Origin: JBBDRW01 sp040905265
GTDB taxonomy: Bacteria; Bacteroidota; Rhodothermia; Balneolales; Balneolaceae
Direction: 5' to 3'
Assembly (NCBI GenBank): GCA_040905265.1
Contig: JBBDRW010000035.1
Coordinates: forward strand, 1 to 10,472
DNA: 10,472 nucleotides
Every line of letters begins with the position of its first letter. Position 1 is the first letter of the stretch. The notes beneath the pieces were generated by a model. It was not told the DNA's origin. It saw nothing but the letters and a program-made list of their open reading frames with translations, and did not search any database. Positions 1-5,587 of the stretch are shown piece by piece. The position numbers and the translations under genes are program-made.

Positions 1-578
1 ATCCTTCTGAAGAGGTAATTTTTGAAAAAAAGATGCTGGATGATCAAAATCTTCTGATTGAAGTGGAGTGTTTTCGAAACATTCACAAACGTCTGAACGA
101 TCTTCCCGAGGTGGAGCCGCCGGCAGAGGTAACCGAGAAGGTTCTTGAGGCTGCATCACGGCATCTTGAGAGAGAGTCCGGCCCGGGCCAGTTGAAGTAT
201 CTCTGGCTCTCTGCGGCCGCCACACTGTTGATCACCCTTTTCGGGGGCATGTTTCTGCTTGATCAGCAAGGCGGAAGCACAGGAGAGGCTTCCGAAGCGA
301 GTACTACTGCAGGCGGCGGGGTGTTGATATCCGGATCAGAAATGCAGTCCGGGGCTTCAGAAGCTAACCCCGAACCGGTCTCACCCTGGGTCGATAACAA
401 CGACCTGCTCCATTTTGAGCAGCGGTATGATGTAAATCATGCATCTGCTTTTGATTCGATCTTCCGTCACAGTTATCAAAAGCTTGAATCGGTTCAGGCT
501 GGCGCGCGGGATTTTCGGCCCGCAGACACGGCTCCGGGTCAATTCCGGGATCTTCATCTCACCGGGTCCGGCAATTGA
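1..578 (+). CDS. Anti-sigma-factor-like single-pass membrane protein, 5'-partial
   Basis: The reading frame is open from base 3 (Pro-Ser-Glu-Glu...) through the first ATG at 33 to the TGA at 576-578, so the true start is probably outside the window. The first part is acidic and helical, with a pattern like 'SEE..FE..L.DD..L..EVE.FR.IH..L..LPEVEPP'. This resembles the cytoplasmic part of ECF anti-sigma factors that lack zinc-binding cysteines. One hydrophobic segment follows (about residues 55-77 counted from ATG 33), then a Ser/Gly/Glu-rich stretch and a polar C-terminal domain ending in LTGSGN. The expected topology is N-terminus in the cytoplasm and C-terminus outside. If it is an anti-sigma factor, it would hold a sigma factor encoded upstream of the window. 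The fold assignment rests on pattern only. A generic membrane protein starting at ATG 33 (181 aa) is the alternative, and the start is the least certain part. Confidence 0.6.
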   Translation, partial: PSEEVIFEKKMLDDQNLLIEVECFRNIHKRLNDLPEVEPPAEVTEKVLEAASRHLERESGPGQLKYLWLSAAATLLITLFGGMFLLDQQGGSTGEASEASTTAGGGVLISGSEMQSGASEANPEPVSPWVDNNDLLHFEQRYDVNHASAFDSIFRHSYQKLESVQAGARDFRPADTAPGQFRDLHLTGSGN

Positions 579-727
579 CCACATCTTCTGCAGCCTGAGG
601 AATCGGCTTTCTGGGTTGATTTTGCACCTCTGAGACAATGGGTATACACCCTTCCCGCTACACGTCTGATTACCCGGCATACGTCTGTAAGAGATGGATG
701 CAACTGTATGAATATCAATGTGTTGTG

Positions 728-736
728 TTATCCACA
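728..736 (+). promoter_or_regulatory. DnaA box (TTATCCACA)
   Basis: A perfect match to the strong DnaA binding consensus TTATNCACA, in non-coding DNA 147 bases before parA. Reading the window by eye, I found only this site and its neighbour at 750-758 as perfect matches on either strand. Several one-mismatch copies occur within genes. Confidence 0.55.
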
Positions 737-749
737 CCAGCTCTTCGAA

Positions 750-758
750 TGTGCATAA
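750..758 (-). promoter_or_regulatory. DnaA box on the minus strand (TTATGCACA)
   Basis: The plus strand reads TGTGCATAA, so the minus strand reads TTATGCACA, a perfect TTATNCACA match. It lies 13 bases from the plus-strand box at 728-736 and points towards it. Paired opposed boxes are common in origins and in DnaA-regulated promoters. Confidence 0.5.
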
Positions 759-764
759 CTTCTT

Positions 765-793
765 TTGGTTACAATCAGACACACTATTATATT
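765..793 (+). promoter_or_regulatory. Possible promoter for the parA cluster
   Basis: TTGGTT (765-770) is followed after 17 bases by TATATT (788-793). The -10 element matches five of six sigma70 positions but the -35 matches only three. It lies just downstream of the DnaA boxes and about 90 bases before parA. The real sigma preference in this lineage may differ, so this is tentative. Confidence 0.2.
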
Positions 794-843
794 GGATAGA
801 CTTATAGGAGCCTGTGAAATGCCGGTTCTGTTACCCGTGATTG

Positions 844-858
844 GTACGCGTACATGTA
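844..858. repeat. Overlapping palindromes before parA
   Basis: GTACGCGTAC (844-853) is a perfect 10-base palindrome, and TACATGTA (851-858) is a perfect 8-base palindrome sharing three bases with it. They end 24 bases before the parA start. That position suits an operator for autoregulation of parAB, but no known operator consensus is recognised. Confidence 0.35.
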
Positions 859-882
859 AACTATTATCACAGACTGAATTGA

Positions 883-1680
883 ATGGGAAAAGTAATATCC
901 ATTGCAAACCAGAAAGGCGGTGTCGGAAAAACGACTACGTCGATCAATCTTGCCGCCAGCCTTGCAGCGATTGAACACCCGACCCTTCTGATCGATGTCG
1001 ATCCGCAAAGCAATACGACAAGCGGGCTTGGGATCGAACCAAAAACAGTAACCAACTCTATTTATGAAGTGATGGTTGGCGGTGTAGACGCGGCCGATAC
1101 CATTCGGGATACGGAGCTCCCTTTTCTGGACCTTATTCCGTCTCATATCAACCTGGTCGGCGCCGAAATCGAGATGGTGGACCGGAACCAGAGAGAGAGG
1201 ATTCTGAATAACGCGATCGAATCGCTTCGCGACAAGTATGATTTTATTATCATCGACTGCCCCCCCTCGCTGGGGCTTTTGACGATCAATGCCCTGACCG
1301 GTTCCGACTCGGTTCTGATCCCTGTTCAATGTGAATATTTTGCACTGGAGGGGCTGGGACAGCTTCTTAATACGATCAAGATTGTTCGCCAGCACCTGAA
1401 TCGTGAGCTGGAGATTGAGGGGGTTCTCCTGACGATGTACGACACACGGACCCGCCTTTCGAACCAGGTGGCGGACGAAGTAAAACGATATTTTGACGAC
1501 AGGGTTTTTACATCGGTTATCTCCAGAAACGTGCGGCTTGCAGAGGCCCCCAGTTTCGGGAAACCCGCCCTGCTCTATGACGCAACCAGTGTCGGATCCA
1601 AAAACTATCTCTCACTTGCCCGCGAAATTATCCAGCGAAACAAGAAATTATTCAAAAACAGTACGGTTCTCGCCAACTGA
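883..1680 (+). CDS. parA: Chromosome-partitioning ATPase ParA/Soj
   Basis: ParA is a deviant-Walker ATPase that binds DNA nonspecifically as an ATP dimer. ParB stimulates its ATPase activity, which moves origin regions apart. The 265 residues fit the small chromosomal ParA/Soj group without an N-terminal helix-turn-helix. The deviant Walker A motif KGGVGKTT (residues 11-18) carries the signature lysine at 11. Next come the switch/A' motif LLIDVDPQSN (about 34-43) and Walker B FIIIDCPPS with Asp125. The C-terminal half contains the usual SVISRNVRLAEAPSFGKP stretch. The start at ATG 883 places the Walker A at the normal distance from the N-terminus; no strong ribosome binding site precedes it. 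parB follows after 14 bases, so the two are surely cotranscribed. The assignment is near certain; the only doubt is the precise start. Confidence 0.97.
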   Translation: MGKVISIANQKGGVGKTTTSINLAASLAAIEHPTLLIDVDPQSNTTSGLGIEPKTVTNSIYEVMVGGVDAADTIRDTELPFLDLIPSHINLVGAEIEMVDRNQRERILNNAIESLRDKYDFIIIDCPPSLGLLTINALTGSDSVLIPVQCEYFALEGLGQLLNTIKIVRQHLNRELEIEGVLLTMYDTRTRLSNQVADEVKRYFDDRVFTSVISRNVRLAEAPSFGKPALLYDATSVGSKNYLSLAREIIQRNKKLFKNSTVLAN

Positions 1681-1683
1681 TCC

Positions 1684-1689
1684 GGGAGG
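1684..1689 (+). promoter_or_regulatory. Ribosome binding site for parB
   Basis: GGGAGG lies five bases before ATG 1695 and overlaps an in-frame GTG at 1689. Because the Shine-Dalgarno sequence itself overlaps that GTG, ATG 1695 is the better start. Confidence 0.6.
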
Positions 1690-1694
1690 TGCCT

Positions 1695-2621
1695 ATGTCA
1701 AAAAAAGTACTTGGTAGAGGTCTTGGCGCTTTTTTCCCTGAATATGGGGATGATTCGAAAGAGACGGACAAACGTGGAGAGAATGTGAAGACGGCGGTTC
1801 CGCTGGATCCTGCGGAGAAGGTAAACGTCGTTCTGAATATCCCGGTAGACCATATCCGTCCCAATCCCCACCAGCCGCGCAAAGAGTTTGATGAGGAGGC
1901 GCTGGAGCAGCTCGCCTCCTCGATCCGTCAGCACGGGCTTATTCAGCCGATTACCGTACGCTATCTTGGTGAAAAACGATTTGAGCTGATTAGCGGCGAA
2001 CGCAGGCTGCGCGCTTCCAAACTGGCCGGGCTTCAGGAGATTCCCTCCTATATCCGGGAGGTTGACGATGAGCAGATTATCGCCTTTGCCCTGATTGAAA
2101 ATATTCAGCGGGTGGATCTGAGCCCGCTCGAAGTTGCTATGGGGTACCATCGCCTGATGGAAGAGTTGCAGTATACACAGTCCGAGGTGGCTGAAAAAGT
2201 GGGGAAGAACCGAACCACGGTTACCAATATGTTGCGGTTACTCGCTCTTCCCGATTTTATTCAGGCGGCACTGAGGGATGAGAGCATCAGTGCCGGACAC
2301 GCCCGTGCACTGATCAATTTGAAGAGTGAGCGTGATCAGAAAAAACTCCTTCAACTGATTGTGGAGAAAGGGCTCTCCGTCCGGGATGTCGAGGAGCATG
2401 TACGCACGCTTGAGAAGAAAAATGAACAACAGCCGTCAGGCAAGCGGAAGCAGAAGGGGGAAGAGAATCCATTCCTGAAGCAAATCTCCGAGCGTCTTAA
2501 AGAGACGTTCAGTACCCGGGTTGATATCAAATCAAAAAAGAAAGGTGGCGAAATTCGCATCTCCTACTATTCGGATGATGACCTGGAGCGTATTTTACAG
2601 CTTATGGAATCGATGGATTAG
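1695..2621 (+). CDS. parB: Chromosome-partitioning protein ParB/Spo0J
   Basis: ParB loads at parS near the origin, closes into a CTP-dependent sliding clamp, recruits SMC and stimulates ParA. The 308-residue protein has the full layout. A basic N-terminus with KKVLGRGLGAFFPE is the ParA-contacting segment. The ParB/Srx domain begins at 'IPVDHIRPNPHQPRKEFDEE', with the CTP-binding box GERRLRA (residues 101-107) and ENIQR (135-139). A helix-turn-helix follows at about 159-182 (TQSEVAEKVGKNRTTVTNML). After a Lys/Glu/Gln-rich linker comes the C-terminal dimerisation domain. The start is set at ATG 1695 rather than GTG 1689, on the ribosome binding site. It follows parA by 14 bases, and its last 40-odd bases overlap the next gene. 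No canonical parS (TGTTTCACGTGAAACA-like) was found in the window, so its sites probably lie outside it. Confidence 0.97.
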   Translation: MSKKVLGRGLGAFFPEYGDDSKETDKRGENVKTAVPLDPAEKVNVVLNIPVDHIRPNPHQPRKEFDEEALEQLASSIRQHGLIQPITVRYLGEKRFELISGERRLRASKLAGLQEIPSYIREVDDEQIIAFALIENIQRVDLSPLEVAMGYHRLMEELQYTQSEVAEKVGKNRTTVTNMLRLLALPDFIQAALRDESISAGHARALINLKSERDQKKLLQLIVEKGLSVRDVEEHVRTLEKKNEQQPSGKRKQKGEENPFLKQISERLKETFSTRVDIKSKKKGGEIRISYYSDDDLERILQLMESMD

Positions 2622-3309
2622 CTGTCTGGCTCTGCCGGTTATGTTGTTGATCATTTCTGCATCGCACCTGCAGGCACAGCAGACCACCCTCCATCCGCCG
2701 CAAAACGTTATCCTGTTGGAACAGAGGCTGGAAACGGGCGACGGTTCGTTTGATGCCGCTTCGATATTTCATCGCGGTGTTCAGGGGGGATTGTCACCGG
2801 TTCAACAACAGGACTCTGTGAATACCGAATATCCCTCTCCCAAATCTGTCCTGATGAAATCGGTAATCCTGCCAGGGTGGGGACAGGTGGAGAACCGGCA
2901 AGTTTGGAAGGTTCCCATTATCTATGGGCTATTTGGCGGGCTTGTCTACTATACGGTTAGCCTGACACAGGATTATCACGATTACCGGGCGGCCTTTTAC
3001 AATCGGTCCCGTGGCGAGGATACCGATTTCCGGTTCGGCCAGACACCGGGGCATATTCCCGAATCGATCTCGTTGAACGAGTTGAGGGATCGCAGGAATA
3101 ACTACCGGAACCAGCGCGATATGTCGTATATCTATATAGCGCTTGCTTACGGCCTGAATATTGTAGACGCCTATGTGTATGCACATATGAGGTCGTTTGA
3201 TGTCTCTGATGACCTCTCGGCACAGGCAAGGATATCACCAGGCATAACCCATGAGGCAACCCCCGGCATCCGGGTCCGGATACAATTACAACCGAAACAG
3301 CACCAGTGA
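2575..3309 (+). CDS. DUF5683 domain-containing membrane protein
   Basis: This is an uncharacterised Bacteroidota-type protein that commonly follows parB. With the start at ATG 2575 (or the adjacent ATG 2578) it is about 244 residues. The N-terminus carries a hydrophobic stretch ending SASHLQAQQ, consistent with a signal peptide or anchor. The DUF5683 core begins near residue 94 with MKSVILPGWGQ, followed by a hydrophobic segment VPIIYGLFGGLVYYTVSL. A polar middle with RDRRNNYRNQRD leads to a second hydrophobic segment, YIYIALAYGLNIVDAYVYAHM (about 185-207), and a short variable tail. The 47-base overlap with parB in another frame suggests translational coupling. A later ATG at 2641 would cut the signal sequence short; an earlier TTG at 2521 would lengthen the overlap to 101 bases. 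Its function is unknown. The recurrent link to parAB hints at an envelope role, which is inference. Confidence 0.85.
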   Translation: MMTWSVFYSLWNRWISCLALPVMLLIISASHLQAQQTTLHPPQNVILLEQRLETGDGSFDAASIFHRGVQGGLSPVQQQDSVNTEYPSPKSVLMKSVILPGWGQVENRQVWKVPIIYGLFGGLVYYTVSLTQDYHDYRAAFYNRSRGEDTDFRFGQTPGHIPESISLNELRDRRNNYRNQRDMSYIYIALAYGLNIVDAYVYAHMRSFDVSDDLSAQARISPGITHEATPGIRVRIQLQPKQHQ

Positions 3310-3316
3310 GTTATAG

Positions 3317-4030
3317 ATGGAATCTGATAGTAAATCGAATTTGAGCAAGGAGCCCCGGGACCATTTTACTGAAGACAGCAGCCACGACCTGTGGAGTATC
3401 TTCAAGATTATGGGTGAATTTGTAGACGGCTATGACAAACTGCTCAAGGTAGGGCCCTGTATCTCCGTGTTTGGTTCTGCGCGTATGAAGAGCGGTGATC
3501 CCTATTATGAACTGGCTATCAAAACTGCCGAACGCATCTCTGAAAATGGATTTGGCGTGATAACCGGAGGAGGTCCCGGCATCATGGAGGCTGCTAACAA
3601 GGGAGCTGCCCAGGCCGGGGGCAAATCGGTCGGCCTGGGGATCGATCTCCCGATGGAGCAGGGGATCAACCAGTTTGTCCATCCGAAGTACGAGATCAAT
3701 TTTAAATACTTCTTTGTTCGAAAGGTGATGTTTGTAAAGTATGCACAGGGTTTTATCGTATTTCCGGGTGGTTTTGGCACTCTGGATGAAGTGTTTGAGT
3801 GCCTGACTCTGATTCAGACCCGAAAAATAGAGAAGATCCCGATTATTCTGATTGGCAAGGAGTACTGGGGCGGGCTGGCAGACTGGATCGAAAAGTCGCT
3901 GCTCGAGATGGGGCTTATCTCACCGGAGGGTATGGAGTTGTTTCATATTACTGACGACTACAAAGAGGCTGTTGACCGTGTTTGTGACTACTACAAAGAG
4001 AAAGAGCCGAGCCCAAACTTCTCGTTTTGA
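3317..4030 (+). CDS. LOG/TIGR00730 family Rossmann-fold protein
   Basis: The family is related to LONELY GUY enzymes, which hydrolyse nucleoside 5'-monophosphates (cytokinin ribotides in plants, AMP-like substrates in bacteria) to free base and ribose phosphate. Members were long mislabelled lysine decarboxylases. The 237 residues contain the Rossmann start ISVFGSARM, GGGPGIMEAAN (residues 84-94), and the catalytic signature PGGFGTLDE (150-158) preceded by conserved FVRKVMFV. The N-terminal 35 residues, including DLWSIFKIMGEFVDGYDKL, form an extension typical of the bacterial 'type II-like' members. The ATG at 3317 is seven bases after the DUF5683 stop, so it is probably the last gene of the par cluster. 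No ribosome binding site is obvious. The family is certain; substrate and physiological role are not. No metabolic partner sits beside it. Confidence 0.93.
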   Translation: MESDSKSNLSKEPRDHFTEDSSHDLWSIFKIMGEFVDGYDKLLKVGPCISVFGSARMKSGDPYYELAIKTAERISENGFGVITGGGPGIMEAANKGAAQAGGKSVGLGIDLPMEQGINQFVHPKYEINFKYFFVRKVMFVKYAQGFIVFPGGFGTLDEVFECLTLIQTRKIEKIPIILIGKEYWGGLADWIEKSLLEMGLISPEGMELFHITDDYKEAVDRVCDYYKEKEPSPNFSF

Positions 4031-4338
4031 CTATTTGCTATTCCGCTCGGAACGATCTTCAGGAACTTGATGTTACCATCATAGTATTCTATATTTTCTG
4101 TTATTGGTTTGTTCTGGGTCATCGCCATCATCGTACAAGATTTTTCCGGCCACACATGCCGGGTCCTCACCGTAATAACTGTGAGGCTGGAACTTTGTCG
4201 GCCGATGGAAGTTTAAACTGATAACAATAAGTTGGCGTAAAAAGCTGTTTTAAGATTAGGAATATTGCATTTTTTCTTTAATTTTTACGCGCTTTATTGC
4301 CCGAATCTATGTAAGCCAAAACATAAAAATCCATTGCT
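4031..4338. other. Non-coding gap between LOG gene and TPR gene
   Basis: These 308 bases contain no gene I can support. The left half holds two adjacent small inverted repeats: CCGGC/GCCGG (4146-4150 and 4158-4162) and CCTCAC/GTGAGG (4165-4170 and 4181-4186). Neither is followed by a T-run, so they are not clear terminators. Further right are the palindromes TCGGCCGA (4198-4205) and GTTTAAAC (4211-4218). The last 110 bases are strongly AT-rich, as expected of a promoter for the downstream gene, and contain the 9-base inverted repeat annotated separately. A TTG-initiated frame of 64 codons at 4027-4221 has no recognisable content. Confidence 0.5.
4235..4290. repeat. Inverted repeat GCGTAAAAA / TTTTTACGC
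   Basis: A perfect 9-base inverted repeat (4235-4243 and 4282-4290) separated by 38 AT-rich bases, about 50 bases before the TPR gene. The spacing is too wide for a tight hairpin. It could be paired operator half-sites around a promoter, but no regulator family is indicated. Confidence 0.3.
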
Positions 4339-5367
4339 ATGAAAATTTTGACACGAGTTCTGACTTTTGCTTTTACCCTGGTCCTTGCGACAGGAGCCAC
4401 AGACTATCTTCAGGCTCAGCAGAGTGCGCGAGTTGATGCGATCAATGCTTATAACAACGCCCGGGACCTTGTGGATAGCGGTGAGTATCTCGATGCCATA
4501 GAGCTCTATATGGAAGCGATGGAGATTGCAGAATCTCCCGCATGTGAAGATTGTGCCGATCTGGTTGAGCAGTCACAAAATCAGATCCCCAGGGTCTATT
4601 ATCAGAGAGCGCTCAGTCAGTATGAACAGTTTCGATCTTCACAGACACTGGAGAATATTCAACTCTCGATAGACTATTTTGAAGAGGCTGGAGATGCAGG
4701 AGAGGAGTATGGTGACGCAGACGTTAGGGACGGCTCACAGCGAGTCCTGCCTCAGCTCTACTATACCAGATCCCGGATCGAATACAATAATGAAGATTAT
4801 GATTCTGCTCTGGAAAGCCTGGATATCGCAATAGATCTGAATGCAAACTATACCCTGGCTTATTATCAGCGTGGAATCGTTTTGAACAATTCCGGGGCGC
4901 CGCTGGAGGATGTACTGGCAGCATTTGACCAGGCGATCGAAGTAGGTACCAGGCTCGAAGACAATGAAAACGTTGCCCGGGCACAGCGAAGAGCGGCCGA
5001 GGAGCTTGTCTACCAGGGGTACCAACAGTCGCAGAATAACCAGCGTACCGAGGCGATTGAACTTCTGGAGCAGGCTCTTGAGTATGATTCCAATAATGTA
5101 GATGCGTACTTTCGGCTTGCCGAAGTACAGAATCAGCGTGGTTCCTATCAGGCTGCTCAGGGGAATGCGGAACGTGCACTTGAACTCGAGACCGGCGGCG
5201 TCACAGACAGGGCACCGATCTACTACGAGCTTGGATTGTCTCTGCAAGGCCAGGGCTCTGCAACCCGTGCCCAGGCTTGTCAGGCGTTTGAAAACGCTGC
5301 ATATGGAGAGTTCCGGGATCCTGCACTCCACATAATGGAGTATGAGCTGGAGTGTCAAGATCTCTGA
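4339..5367 (+). CDS. Exported TPR-repeat protein
   Basis: The product is 342 residues. MKILTRVLTFAFTLVLATGATDYLQAQQ is a clear Sec signal peptide, probably cleaved near AQA/AQ at about residue 27. The mature part is acidic and helical with tetratricopeptide repeats. One lies near residues 35-70 (AINAYNNARDLVDSGEYLDAIELYMEA type pattern), a pair at about 142-203, and further repeats at about 218-285. A CEDC pair near residue 74 and two C-terminal cysteines could form disulphides in the periplasm. TPR proteins serve as scaffolds for protein complexes; no specific partner or enzyme domain is visible. It stands alone: an AT-rich gap precedes it and a strong terminator follows it. The start ATG 4339 is fixed by the signal peptide. 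The specific role is unknown. Confidence 0.88.
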   Translation: MKILTRVLTFAFTLVLATGATDYLQAQQSARVDAINAYNNARDLVDSGEYLDAIELYMEAMEIAESPACEDCADLVEQSQNQIPRVYYQRALSQYEQFRSSQTLENIQLSIDYFEEAGDAGEEYGDADVRDGSQRVLPQLYYTRSRIEYNNEDYDSALESLDIAIDLNANYTLAYYQRGIVLNNSGAPLEDVLAAFDQAIEVGTRLEDNENVARAQRRAAEELVYQGYQQSQNNQRTEAIELLEQALEYDSNNVDAYFRLAEVQNQRGSYQAAQGNAERALELETGGVTDRAPIYYELGLSLQGQGSATRAQACQAFENAAYGEFRDPALHIMEYELECQDL

Positions 5368-5412
5368 TTTCAGGTGATTGGTGACCCGGAGCATATGTAG
5401 TGATAACGTTTT

Positions 5413-5457
5413 GATAGCCTGCCTCTTTTCATTAAGGGGCAGGCTATCTTCTTTTTA
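5413..5457 (+). terminator. Strong intrinsic terminator after the TPR gene
   Basis: GATAGCCTGCC (5413-5423) pairs perfectly with GGCAGGCTATC (5438-5448), and the stem can be extended by T-G, C-G, T-A and T-A pairs to about 15 pairs around a six-base loop. TTCTTTTTAT follows at once. It lies 45 bases after the TPR stop and separates that gene from transketolase. Confidence 0.9.
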
Positions 5458-5535
5458 TCTCATAGCTTCTTTTGCTATCTTCAACCTCCCTTCAGAGGGT
5501 GGAAGAGGGAATCAAATTGATCCGAAATACCCAAC

Positions 5536-5556
5536 AGGAGGCTTTGAGAAACCTCC
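5536..5556 (+). repeat. Hairpin in the transketolase leader
   Basis: AGGAGG (5536-5541) faces CCTCC (about 5552-5556), with TTT/AAA extending the stem across a one-base bulge. The purine run resembles a ribosome binding site but lies nearly 50 bases before the tkt ATG, too far to serve it. Any regulatory role is conjecture. Confidence 0.25.
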
Positions 5557-5566
5557 CAATAAATCA

Positions 5567-5578
5567 CGATTATAATCG
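5567..5578. promoter_or_regulatory. Palindrome CGATTATAATCG containing a TATAAT element
   Basis: A perfect 12-base palindrome ending nine bases before the tkt ATG. It contains TATAAT (5571-5576), a perfect -10 hexamer. TTGAGA at 5544-5549 lies 21 bases upstream, wide for a sigma70 promoter. If used, it would give an almost leaderless transkelotase mRNA. It could equally be an operator or chance. Confidence 0.25.
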
Positions 5579-5587
5579 AAAAAAACT

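Larger units (their letters stand above)
579..882. other. Non-coding region upstream of parA (possible origin or control region)
   Basis: These 304 bases hold no convincing gene. Visible elements are two perfect DnaA boxes in opposite orientation (728-736 and 750-758), a repeat of AYACGTCTG (660-668 and 679-687, 19-base period), the hairpin-like GGGTATACACCC (640-651), a moderately AT-rich stretch around 781-810, and overlapping palindromes GTACGCGTAC (844-853) and TACATGTA (851-858) just before parA. A weak sigma70-like promoter can be drawn at 765-793. Short open frames here lack ribosome binding sites and family resemblance. The region could be part of a chromosomal origin, a parAB promoter under DnaA influence, or both. 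Confidence 0.5.

Noticed and set aside
381..782. Minus-strand open frame (133 codons) across the end of the anti-sigma-like gene and the DnaA-box gap
   Set aside because: No ribosome binding site or recognisable domain, and it overlaps a better-supported gene.
802..1395. Long minus-strand open frame (197 codons) opposite parA
   Set aside because: Lies wholly antisense to a conserved gene and the product resembles no family; it reflects codon bias of parA.
1689..1694. GTG 1689 as the parB start
   Set aside because: It overlaps the Shine-Dalgarno GGGAGG that serves ATG 1695.
4146..4186. Two small adjacent hairpins as a terminator for the par/LOG cluster
   Set aside because: Stems are only 5 and 6 bases and no T-run follows either; the T-run lies before the first.
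4027..4221. TTG-initiated 64-codon frame after the LOG-family gene
   Set aside because: No ribosome binding site, no conserved pattern, and it ends in a region of small repeats.
4735..5394. Minus-strand open frame (219 codons) opposite the TPR gene
   Set aside because: Antisense to a gene with a clear signal peptide and TPR pattern; the product looks non-biological.
5378..5575. 65-codon plus-strand frame between the TPR gene and tkt
   Set aside because: It runs straight through the strong terminator hairpin, so it is not a credible gene.
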